In this document: positions 22,448-34,000 of the stretch, piece by piece | Layout: each line of letters begins with the position of its first letter | Position numbering within the stretch: position 1 is the stretch's first letter | Assembly: GCA_022579005.1 (NCBI GenBank) | Contig: MU401763.1 | Coordinates: forward strand, 1 to 38,212 | DNA: 38,212 bases | Direction of reading: 5' to 3' | From: Poronia punctata | Taxonomy: Eukaryota; Ascomycota; Sordariomycetes; Xylariales; Xylariaceae | Notes under the pieces: generated by a model | Told to the model about the DNA's origin: nothing | The model's input: the letters and a program-made list of their open reading frames with translations, nothing else | Database searches by the model: none | Made by a program: the position numbers and the translations under genes

Positions 22448-25345
22448 GGTTGATTGATTTATGGGTTTTGTTTTTTGATAGGGGGTTGTGGTTAGATTTT
22501 TGATTTTGAGGGGCGCTGTATGTAAGGCTGGATCTGGATCTGAATCTGAAGATGATGATCTGATGAGGGTTTAGGAATTCAAGAAATGAAGGGGATTTGG
22601 GGGTCTTATATATTCGTTTTTTGTGTTGCTGTGTTTCTCTAAGGTGACTAATAATCATTGCGTACCTACGTACGTGACTGGCAATATGATGAGTAGATGA
22701 GTTTGAATAGATTTGTCAGGGCCAAGGGAAACAACATATTCAAACGGCGAGGATAAATAACAACATATCATGAATCATTTTGTCCCTAAGCTACCGAGCC
22801 CTAGAATTTCGAGATAAGAGGCAGCATGCAATGCACGTATTGTTTGATGTTTATGTGATGGGACCTAGCCAATTAGTAGCAGTTTTGAGATTATCTAGGT
22901 GTAGAAAATAAAGAAACACTCATGGTTAACAGTTGTCTTATTGGAAAAGTAAGCGGCTGCGCGCATGTATAGACGGGAAAGCGCAGAGGTGGAGGGTGTT
23001 TTGTTTGCAAGAAGGTGGCTAGGTTTTCAATGCTTGAATATGTAGATATGCGTGCGCTTCATGTCTTATGTTCTCCTATATCATCATCACCATCATTCTG
23101 GCTCAAAAGCTAGGATGTTGAAAGAATGTCATCGCGGAGCTATGAGGCTTTTGCCGGGCATGGGCCGACCATACAATACCTACTTACTTGATTGGCCCTT
23201 CTCTTCTGTATTCCCTACATGTAGGTTAGGTGCATATTATAGTTTTCCGGAAATGCAGATTTCTTCCGCTATTCCGGCAACTAGCTTCCTGCGGTTCCTT
23301 CCGCGTAGAGCTTATTTGTTATTATTGTTAGTTTTACCAGAAGATTCTCTTTGTCTAGGTAGTATGGAATACTAGAGCCGTCGATCCGTAGGCTTCCAGG
23401 ATGGTAATGCCAGGTCTATACCATCATAACTAAGTTGAACATCTAGCTGTAGCATTCCTATAGGACTGAATCTTGCAAACTTCTCTCAAGATAGGCAGGT
23501 ATAACTCTAATGACAATACCTAGTCCGTACTTACAGGGAATTGTCCCACCTGTGAGCATTCTGGCGGTTGGCCACATTGAGCGGCTGCTGCAGTCTGCAC
23601 CGCCCTTCACCTCGCAAGCCAGTCTCCTCTCTTCATTTCCAGCCAGATGGGGTTGGTGGAATTGCACCAGGAAAGACAGGAGTTACCTATGTGTTGCGGC
23701 GAAAAGATGACTGACCCCTCGAGAGTACGCGGCGGTAGGGGCGGGAAGGAATGATTGTAAATGGTGTCTATAGACGTGTCATCCCTTCCCTAGGACTTGG
23801 GGATTCAATACCAACAGAAAATTCCATGATGGTAGTTTAATCAACGACGTGTTCCTAAAAGCCGTACGTACCAGCCACGACACCTGCGCCTGTTATTCAT
23901 CCCCATCTTAGATGTTAATCAAGGTAACGTGCATGTTTGCATGTCCTGTTTGTCCACCTAAGTCCTGACCGTATTATGATTATTATATATACACAGTGGG
24001 CTTCTCAACGCGGTCCAAGTTTGCTTCTGTTAGATGATGACAGGAGACTAGTATAGAAGCCATACCCCATCTTCTCTGTTCTACCTATATTAGGTATTTG
24101 CTGATCTGACTATAGCAGCATTATTGAATTAGATTGCAAAGGCCGATGATGAAAAATTTCCCAATGTTGAAGATAGGGAGACCATTATCACTTTGACCTA
24201 ACTGATGTGTCTATCTGTCTCGCATCGAATTGGGAAGCCCAGCGGACATCCTGCGTCAGCAGCAACCCGAGCCCCCGGTCCAGAAGCTAGAAAAGAACAG
24301 TAGACTACTGCTCACATATCTTCACAGAGGTGCCCCTGGGGATTAATCGACTGGTCCATCCGTCGAAGTGGGTTCATCTCGGTGCGCATGTCATAGAGAC
24401 AATTTGAGTAACCAGCCAGGTCTCCTTTCCCTCGGCCAACCTTCTAGGAATTGGGGTTGACGAATCACGATGTTCCACGGCAGAACGTAAAAGGGGACCG
24501 GCCTATGACATGACTACGACAATTTGTCAAGGGCTCCTAAATCGATATCCGAGGACTTGGGCGTACGTAGCTTTGTGTATCCATTTGACATCAGGGTTAG
24601 GCTTTGGTGTTTGCTTTTTCTTACTCTTCTATACGGGTCTATTCTGTCGATCTGTAGTATGAGCATTTCGAAGCAGTGTGTAGTCGTGACAGGGTGAACA
24701 GATAGCCCGAGGCGATAGAATTGAATAAGGCAAGGTAGGTAAAACAGGTTACCTTAACCAATTAAATATGGATTAATTAATTGCAAAACCCTAATATTAA
24801 AATCGATAAACGGTTATTCAGGGCCTATTCAAACTTTATCTCAACGTGAAGCCCAAGCTTAACGATTCAAGAATGTCATATACGCTACAAGTCAAAGTGA
24901 ACCTCATTCAGTAGTCATGGTACATGTGGCACCCAAGGCCGGAATATAAGGAGTCTCTTATGAATAGGATATCAGAAATTATTAGAAATGGGAGGGAACT
25001 TCCAGGCCACCTCTTGTGAGCTTACAACATCCTCTTGAGCGCTTTGGATCCTACCCTCGCCTGTTTATTCTTGCGGCGGCCTGATGACCTCCTCCTCCTC
25101 CTTTTATCCCGTCCCCCTTAGCGCGACGGACGGCAAGACTTAAGACCTGCTATAGTCCTACCATCTAATTAGGACGCGCAGATGTTGGTAAACGCGTTGA
25201 ACTGGACATGAAACCAGTACGCCGCGATATGGGAGTTTTATTTGACGCTTTTGGTGGCAGTCCTAAACTTTTCTGCTTGAGTTGGAGGTTTGTGAGGTTT
25301 GGAGGTTTGGGCTAGTATGCAAGAGGAGGCCTATGCCTGTGGAGG
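22448..25345. other. Gene-poor region, no gene seen
   Basis: About 2.9 kb with no intact gene. The left end is the promoter of the SMP-like gene. Short open frames (for example 23052-23375 and 23510-23710 on the plus strand) have no domain, no signal of splicing and no coding bias that I can see. TAGGTA/TACCTA motifs recur (22663, 23180, 23220, 24080, 24735). Confidence 0.55.
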
Positions 25346-26161
25346 TCATGCCAGTGATAATCTGTAGTCGAAGACGTGATGAAAAAGGAAGGGTAGCAAA
25401 CGCATGACAGAAGACTTCGATATTCTTGACTGGCATGAAGTTCTTCCAACGTCCCGTCGTCCGACTACCAGTACGACCTTGCGACCCTTAGGTATACGAC
25501 TTTTGGCGCGGCAGGCATGGTGATCCTTCTTGCAAAGAACACAGTTCACCTCGGTCGGGCGGCAAAGGCAACGAATACGCAGGTCGAGATGCATGCTGGA
25601 CATACAATGCTGGTATGGCTCCTCACCGATCATGAAAACGGTTTCCGCCGCGTCGGCGGGTGGGTTCTCGACGTTCAATTCGGGGTTAGGCACCTCACGG
25701 GCACTAGGAGTGTCTTTTGCCCTGCTTCGTAGGCTGCATCGGCGACCGGGATCTTCTGTTCTACCACTTCAAGGAAGTGCTTGAACCTCTGGTCGTCGTT
25801 AGGGTCCCCTTCTACCCTTGTGACTTTGTGGTCGGGGGCAGATGTAAGGCTGATGGAGCTCAGTTCAAAGAAGTTTCTCTTTTGCCATCCCTATTGTGAT
25901 CCTGCGCCGTCTAATGACGAGCTGGTCGCGGATGGCCTGTACCTATGTCATATAGGCAGGACTTGGAGTCTCAATAGAGCTTCTCCCTTTTGTAACAGTA
26001 AGAACCCCCGTCACGACTACTAACTGCAGCTCATGTTCTGCACCTGTTGTTTGAGATAGCTGGTAGTAGCCTACATTGCGAATTTCTTCTAATAGGCCAG
26101 TGTATATGACGGCGAGTCTCCCTTCGAATAGAGGCGGGGAAACCCTCTGGAAAAGCTCCAT
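25346..26161 (-). pseudogene. Possible broken gene with a Cys-rich module
   Basis: Several protein-like minus-strand segments occur in sequence but in different frames. The order is 26161-25943 (starting MELFQRVSPPLFEGRLAVIY), a short piece near 25938-25865 (VQAIRDQLVIRRRRITIG), about 25890-25680 (containing HKVTRVEGDPNDDQRFKHF), and 25745-25346 (containing YQHCMSSMHLDLRIRCLC and NCVLCKKDHHAC). The last has a C-x2-C-x6-C unit. A 78-nt intron could join the first two, but no intron can connect the later frames, so at least two frameshifts are needed. I do not recognise it with certainty; it recalls fungus-specific Cys-rich proteins with a C-x2-C ... C-x2-C-x6-C pattern. It may be a decayed gene, a gene with sequence errors, or coincidence. 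Confidence 0.28.
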
Positions 26162-27160
26162 CTGCCGAATGAACGTACACGATCTTTAGTACTGAAGTTA
26201 TTTTTGTCATCTTTGTAGGGTTGCAAGCGGGCCCGGCCGGTGAGGAGGAGAAGGGTCTGTTTGACACGTTGGTTTAGTAGGTAGGTATTGGTCGAATAGA
26301 GGCTTGGGGTTGATTGTTGCCACAGGATGAAAACGGTTCGATAGGGAGACGCTGGACTTGGGATAACCAGGAGGCGGCAGTATACAGTTATAAAATAGAA
26401 ATGATGAAGCTTGACAGATATCAGCTCCCATGGACATTTTAGACTAAGTATAATTTGTGGATGGCAGGTACACCACGTCCATTTAAACCTTCCATAAACA
26501 TTTTATGTTGCTAGTCGTACGTTACTTATGTCATTACCAACTTCCCCGGGCCTTATGCAAAACTAAGCGGCAGGAAGCTTAGGTAGCCTCAATGATACAT
26601 ACGGAAGTGACAAACTGGAAACCCAAGGAAAGAGGTAAGGCATGTAGGTAGCGTTAAGTGCAGAATAGGCAAGTGACAAAAGTCGTCAAAATTCTACTCA
26701 CGTTCGTGCCTACCTTGCTCCCAGTACTCAGCTATCACTTTAATACAACAATAAAACCTGTGAGGCGCACCATCCGACTTGGCAAGGGTCGATAGGGATC
26801 ATCTTCCTGCTCATATAGAAAAAGCCAGGGGAGGAGAAACCGCTCACACTGTTGAAATGGTAAAAGGGAGGTACTGGTGGGATATACATAATACGATGAT
26901 ATAGGTAATATCCTTATCTGTTGTTTCGGAGCGGATAAGAAGGAGTGGCAGCTAGAAGACCCTCGTGAACTAAGGTAGGAGCTAGGACCTCGGGGTCAGG
27001 GGCGTTACCACTCACTTGTATCTGCAAAAGCTGTTGGCGTGAAGCCTTGGAAAAGGGACGCCGACTAGGATCCTACGGTTTATAAGTATATAGAAACCTC
27101 TAACAAGCGTCGGATGCTTGTTAGTTCTTATTGCATAGCCGCAAGACGAACATACTTAGC
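26162..27160. other. Gene-poor region, no gene seen
   Basis: About 1 kb with no supported gene. A minus-strand frame at 26207-26437 is proline-rich but has no domain or start context worth annotating. TAGGTA motifs occur at about 26279, 26582 and 26645. Confidence 0.5.
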
Positions 27161-27436
27161 CTAAGGCGATACAGCGTCTTCTTCAAAGGGGACCGCACGC
27201 CGAAATCCCAACACAGCCTCTGTTAAAGTATGGTTAGCGCGGTCAAGCTTGTGCTCGATGTCAGCCTGCCCCTCCCATTCTTGCCGGTCGTCGTAGTCCT
27301 CGAGAACGCGCCGCGCACGGTCGCCTAAGCGGACAGCGTAAAACCTCTACGCAGGCTAGGCCAGGCGACTTCAAGGTTACCTGCGCAAATTTACCGCATT
27401 ATTTGGCAACAGCTTATTAGAAGCAATGGCATCCAT
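27161..27436 (-). CDS. Possible small two-exon gene, unknown product
   Basis: ATG 27436 opens MDAIASNKLLPNNA (27436-27395). A 48-nt intron with donor GTAAAT and acceptor GCGTAG would join it in phase 0 to 27346-27161, giving a 75-residue acidic-basic protein. Its second exon contains VRLGDRARRVLEDYDDRQEW, then EHKLDRANHTLTEAVLGF, and ends in AVSP before TAG. The second exon looks clearly more protein-like than surrounding sequence and is predicted to be helical. The intron is at the lower size limit and has no strong branch site, so this may instead be the 3' exon of a lost gene. Family unknown. Confidence 0.3.
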
Positions 27437-28043
27437 GATGTGTCCTCGTTAACGGGATTTATTATCTTTCTAAAAATATGCTTTAAGACGTCTCAAATTG
27501 ATCGGTGTAGAAAACTGGGTACCTAGGTAGGTAACTGAGAAGTATGCTTTGGCAGGTGATTACCAGATGACTCAGAAATGGTGACAGCGTTAAATATGCA
27601 CACCACCTGTCGAAAGTCCCGTCCAACGCGGTCGCGTCGCGGCCACAAACGCGTCAAATTTCCAACCCTGTACCTAGTTCATCCTCCAACAAATCCAGAC
27701 CGTTTACAATACCATTTATCGACTATCTATGCTGTATCAAATATGATAATGCAGAATACATGGTGTGTATTTGTAGATGGACTAAAAGGCATGATTGAAT
27801 ACGCAATGCTAGAACGGCGCATCGTCCTCGAAATGCAGTTATACCAAAGCAAGTGTCTTGGATCAAGGCCCTTTTACCAAATCGAAGCATTTGTACAGTC
27901 ATACAGTCATACAGTGCATATAAAACTGTGTGGTATGTGCCGAGTATGAGTGTTTGTATTTGTTTTGAACGAGTAGGAGACTAATAATGACATGATCGCT
28001 TTACAAAATCAAAAAAAGACAAAGGAAATCCAAACCCTTCAGG
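27437..28043. other. 3' flank of the polyketide synthase gene, no gene seen
   Basis: The right part contains the 3' untranslated region of the polyketide synthase (minus strand). The plus-strand open frame 27578-27949 has no domain or coding character. A 14-base TACCTAGGTAGGTA sits at 27520-27533, and a CATACAGT direct repeat at about 27899-27917. Confidence 0.5.
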
Positions 28044-31000
28044 TTACAGCTCTGCCAAATCCTGCGCCTCTCCTATTTCACTTCCGCTGGCAGTCGAAGT
28101 ACCTTCCTTCTCAGTCTCACTTGTGTTGCCCGTTGCTGGTTCAGTATCAGAGGCCGAATCTGGTACTTCCAGGAATTCGGGCTTCACGACCGCCGCCTCT
28201 TCTCCGTTCTCCGGTACAGGCTCGGTCTCAGTTGACTCGCCTTCGGTTGCTTCAACCTTGACGTTGGGAATGAGCGTGGGTGATAGTCGGTCCACGACGT
28301 CTTCCACCATTTCTTCCACTGTAGCACCGCCCAAGAGCTTGAGTACCGGCAGATCGAGGTCGAGCTCGCGAGTGAACCAGAAGCGCATGTCGACTGCTAC
28401 TAGCGAGTCGATACCCAGCTCGATCAGGGAGGTGCTGGGCGAGATGATGTTGTCCTCGGGCTTCATGCCTAGGAGCTTATAAAGGATCCCAACGAGGCCG
28501 GCTGAAAGAAAAAGATTAGTACAGGATCAGAAGGTCAAGAAGCCGGAATGGTTTGATGGGTACTTACCGAATAGCACAGCTCTTACACCTTCCATGTTTG
28601 TCTGCTCCTTCAGCTGAGCACGCACCGACACAGTGTCACCATCGCTGCCATCGGTAACGCGTCGCTGCACCCTCTTGAAGAAAGAGAAGCGGGGAACATC
28701 CAACCACGGAGGAGGGTTGTCACCATCAACATCACCAGGTCGTACAGACGACGAGATCTCCCAGATCTTATTGCGTGAGTCGGGCGTGCCGGACAGGACA
28801 CCTTCAGCAAAGAATTGCAGGTAGTCCCACTCAGAGATGTTGGAGTAACCCATCTTCTCAAGGCGGTCCATGATACCTGCCTGGCGGCGGGTGATGTAAC
28901 CGATACCGTAGATACCAGCCATGTGAATGACGGAGCCGGCAAGACCGCGCTTGCGACGACCCTCTGCGATACTGACCATGAAACCGTTGGCGGCGGCGTA
29001 GCTGCTCTGTCCGATGTTACCGGTGGAGTAAGCAAGGGAAGAGAAGACCATGAAGAAGTCGAGCTCGCCCGGTGTCTGGAACAATGCGTCGAGGTATCGC
29101 GTGCCGTCTACCTTGGGCTTCAGTGTGGCATTGAAGTCCTCGTGAGACTGCTTGGCCATGAGTTCGTCATTGAGGACCAAGGCGCCGTTGCAGACACCGA
29201 CGATGGGCGGAAGTGTATCGTTGATGGCCTTGTAGGTCTCGTTGACTGAGCTCTCACTCGTAAGGTCCCTGAAACAAGAGCGTTAGTGGGTTGCTAGGTT
29301 GGGGATGTTGCTGTAGCTAAGTGACTTACATAGGAAGGGCCTTGACGGTGGCGCCCATAGCCTCCATGGAGGCGAGCCATTTCTCGTCGACCTTGGGGTT
29401 TCGCGAGGTCATGACGACATAGCGGGCACCACGCTGGACCATCCAGCGGGTCAGCGATAGACCCAGATCACCAGTCAAGCCGGCAAGCCAGTAGGTTCTG
29501 TCGGAACGGAACTTGACTTCGTTCTCAGGAGGCGAGAGCCTGACTGGCACCGTGTCTTGCAGCGTCCAGTCGACAACAGCTAATCCGGAGGCCTCGTCCT
29601 TCTGCTGGTAGGTGGGCATGTCAGCCAGGCCGAGGCTGCGAACTTGCTCAGTACTAGCAAGGTCAGAGTGAGTGTTGAAGAAGTCTCTGGACTGCTGGAG
29701 AATGCGGATACCGGCACCGATATCGGCTCCGGTCTGCAAGTATGCCTGTGTGCTGTAGCCCGCATCCAGACGAAGGTGCTGCACCTTGGGAGGGAGCTGT
29801 GCTGCGATGAGGTCTCCGGCCTGCGCGGCCTCGGGCTTGGCCAGATCCACGAATGTGGACAGGTTGGAGGGCAGCAGGGCACGGATCGTCTGTCTGCGCG
29901 ATGATTGATGGACGAATTGCAGCTTGGAGTCCTCGGTGAGACGATCCTTGGAAGCAGTGGTCAAGTGGAGCCCGACCTGTTGGACAGCTGCAAGGTCTCT
30001 TAGCGCAGCAGCAACGGGTGCCGAGGGCTCGTGGACGAGGATAGAGCGGCCCTTGGTTGCTTGCGACAGGATATTGGCGGCGAGAATGGTGTTCGCCGCG
30101 CTGACGATGAGGTTGGTCTCTTGCTCATCAGCAACATCGACGTCGACAGCCCAGTACTTCTGCACAGACACCTTGGAGCTCAGAGAGTCAGAAAGGGCCA
30201 GGACCTTCTTGCCATCGGCCTTCTTGCCAACGACGAGGTACTGAGAGCCGATCTGGGGAATCTCAACAGCCGAGACAGTAGATCGGTTGACCTGGATCTC
30301 GACAACGTCGGGGAGGGAAGAGGCCTGCACAGCCCACTCGGGGGTCTTGACCTCTTGGAGCTCGAATGAGCCGTTGGGCTTGGAGACGACAGCCACGACG
30401 GCATCCTCGAGAGCGACGTCAGATGTGATCGTTCGGCGCACCGAGTTATAGCGGTCATCCAAGAACTTGCTGGGGACACATCGCGGAAGCATGAATTCGT
30501 CGCCGACGACTCTGATCTCTCGCTCGAGAGCCCAGGATGGCTGATATGGGGTCATGAAGCCCTTCCACAAGCTCGAGATGTGCAACTTCATAAGCAGCTC
30601 TGCTACGAGGGTAGCCTCGACCTTGGCATTGGTCTCGAAATCGACGACCTGGAATCGCAAGTCGGGCTTCTCGTGTACGAGACAGCGCGAGACACCGACC
30701 ATCATGTTGCTGTAAGGGTTGTCACCAGAGACACCGCGGGTAAGCCAGAGGATGTTGAGCGACTTCTCGGTCATTAGCTGCATGGCACTCCAACGTTCAG
30801 GGGTAAAGGGGCTGAAAGCTGGTGTATCCAGCTCCATGAGACTGAGGACGAGCTGCTTGGAACCGAAGTGGGATTCCTGGAGATCCTCGAGGCGATCGAC
30901 GATCTGGATCTCCGACTCCTTGGAGAAAGGCTCAAGAGCGGCGAGGATATCCTTCTGGAGCAGAGCTGAGGTCTCGCTCTGACCTCCGAGGACGAGCAGC

Positions 31001-34000
31001 TTGGGTAGTTGGACATTTGCGCTGTTCTCAGGAGCAAGGGGCTGGCGGATCATCTTCATCTGCACATCCACAGCCTGGCTGAGCATGACACTGAAGGGCA
31101 TCATGGCGTTACCAGTCTCTGGCGTAGCAGTGTCGATGCCAGAGAAGCCAGTCTTCTTCAAGACGGCATCCCAACCACTTTGGGATAACAGGGGATGCTG
31201 GAGCGACTCGACTTCTTCTTCTGCCTCCTCCTCGTCCTCGTTCTCGCTGCTGGCCCACCAGCCTGGCACGGTACCGAAGATGAACGGCTGGCGAACCGAG
31301 CTAGAGTCGGTGGACTCGAGGATCACCAAGTGACCACCAGCCTTGAGAGTCTTCCTCAAGTTGGTCAGGGTCTGCTCGAGCTGCGAGGTGGCGTGGAGGA
31401 CGTTGGAGGCAATGACAAGATCGTAGGCGTTCTCGACGATGCCTTGAGTCGATGCTTCCTTCTCAAGATCGTATGCCTTGTAGACAAACTTCTGCGACTC
31501 CTTGGCAAAGAGAGCCTGGGCCTCGGCAAAGAAGGCGGAAGAAAGATCGGTGTAAGTGTAAGAGCCATAGTTGTCTCCAATGCGGGAAAGGATGGCCTGG
31601 GTGGCAGTACCAGCGCCAGCACCGACTTCTAGAATCTGCATCTGTCTAGCCTTGTGGGCTAGCTGCTCGACGAGGCCAGCAATGTAGCTGTTGTACTCCT
31701 GGATGCCGAAGGTGTTCTTGTAGATGTCCTCCAGGAGTCGGGACTCGTGAGACAGCTCTTGGAAGTCATCCTCGCCACGAGCGAGTTGCAAGAGGTTCTC
31801 ACCCAGGCTCATGAAAGACTGGAAGCCCTCGTGCTTCTCGGCAAAGGCAGCCATCAACGGCTCCATCTCCTCGGCCGTATCGTTCAGCCATTCCTGCTTG
31901 ATAGTGGGATGGGTTCCAGCCGTGACCTGCTCGACCACAGATGCGATCCAGCTGAAGTAGCTCGCGATATGAGGCTCATGTTCCTCGAGCAACTCGGGGG
32001 TCATGGTCTCGTTCAGCTGCTTCATATAATAGAAGGAAGCTCGCTCGAAGAATTGTGGGACATCTTCGGTCGCTTCCCAGAATTTGGTAAACTCACGAGT
32101 AGCATCAGGTCTCTCGGGGCCCCAGACCTGTTGCGAGATCTTCTGCGCATCATCTTGAGCGGTCACCTGTGCGACAGGGGTAACATGGAGGCCTTCAATC
32201 TGGAGAACGGCGTTGCCGTTGGTGTCAAAGACATCGACGTCACCGTATACTTCGTGAGTCAAGGGATCGGCAGTGACGCTCGCATCGAAAGCCAAGTCAA
32301 CATCCAAGCATGCCGTAGCTTGGCTTCCAGGAACGTTGACGCGCATCGAGCGGATGACGGTCGGTACCATGAGAGTCCAGAGCTGGCCATCACCGGGTGA
32401 GCCGATGGCACCGAAGATGCCCTGGAAGGCCACATCCAGAGGGATGGGGTGGAGGATAAGCTCGCTATCGTAGTCCTCTGCGGTGTCGATGTGGATGATA
32501 CCAGACGACTCCTTGCTAGTGCGCTCGAGCTGGGTGATGCCAATGAAGCTCTCGGCGTAGTTGTAGCCAAGCTTGGCAAGAGCGTTGTAGAAGACCTCGC
32601 AGTCAACTTCGGTGCGCTTCTGTCCGTCCTCGACCTGGGCACGTGGCGGGAGTAGGTCAGTCGAGCCCTGGCCCAACTGTACCTTGATACTGGCGGTGGA
32701 CGAGGTTCCGAGGGGCGAGTCCTTGTTGGGACTCGTCTCGCAGACAAAGTCGCAGCGCACGTGAGCGCCAGTGACGTCACGCTCAATGTTGGTCAGGGTC
32801 ACGACAGACTCGACACCAACGCCCTCATCGGGGAAGCTCAGAGCACGACGAATCGTAAAGTCCTGGAGCTCGATGAGTGCGATGCTGGTGAACTTGGAAT
32901 CGCCGCCGATGAAAGCCTTGCAGGCTTCGATGGCCATGGCGGCGAAACCAGCACCGGGGAAGATGGTCTGGCCCTGGATCTGATGGCCCTTGACCCAAGG
33001 CAGCTCGCTCGGCTTGAGGAAGTTACGCCATCTCAGCTCGTTCTCTCCGGTCTCGAGACGAGCGCCGAGGAGTTCGTTGTGAGAGTGCGTTCGGAAACGA
33101 AGCGACTTGGACATGCGGGATTCCGTCCAGTAAGGGGTGCTGTGGTCCCAGGTGTAGAGGGGTGCATCTTGCAGAAGCGAGGGCTTGGTACCAGGGGCGC
33201 GGAACATGGTGTCTGCCTGGCGGAAGTTGACTGCGGAGGCGCCGACATTGGCCCAGACGGCGCCCAGGCCAGTAGCAAACTCCTCGGCATCGTGTGCGCC
33301 ACGGGCGAGAACTCCGTAGTACGGGACATTGACACTGGTCTTCTCCTCGACGACCGAGGTGGCAGGTCCCTTCAAGGCCGGGTGAGCACCAACCTCGAGC
33401 ATCAAGGCGGGCGTTCCGACGGCCTCGAGAGCGCCCTCCAAGGCCTTGGTGAACAGGACAGGCTGGAGGAGGTTATCCTTCCAGTAAGAGCCGGCGAGCT
33501 CTTCCTTCATGTCGCCAGTCACCTCGGTACCTCCGAGAACAGACGAAAACCATCTGGTCTTGGAAGTGGGCTCCATCACGTTGATCTTGACGCGAGCCAT
33601 GGCATCCATGTAAGGGGCCTCGCAAGGCTGCATGTGGTGAGAGTGGTAAGCGGTGTCAACCTTGAGGGCACGAACAAACTTCTTCTCATCCTCAAAGACG
33701 AACTTGGCACGCTCGATGGCCTTCTGGTCACCAGACAAGGTCACGGAAGAAGAAGAGTTGATGGCGGCGACCACGATCTTGCCGTGTCGTGCCATGGTAG
33801 GAAGCTCACACAGCTCGGTAGCATCTTCAACCGAAGTACCAGCGGCCAACATGGCTCCGCCGACGCCAGCGGGTCCGCAAGCCAACTTTCCGTAGAGACC
33901 ACGGTAGTAAGCGATACGGACGGCATCACCAGAGGTAAGGAAGCCGGCAGCATAAGCAGCGGCAATCTCACCACTGGAGTGACCGACAACGGCGTCGAAG

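Noticed and set aside
25517..25899. Overlapping short plus-strand open frames
   Set aside because: They are antisense to the more protein-like minus-strand segments of the possible broken gene and have no features of their own.
27578..27949. 123-codon plus-strand open frame
   Set aside because: No domain, no coding character and no conserved motif; it lies in the 3' flank of the PKS.
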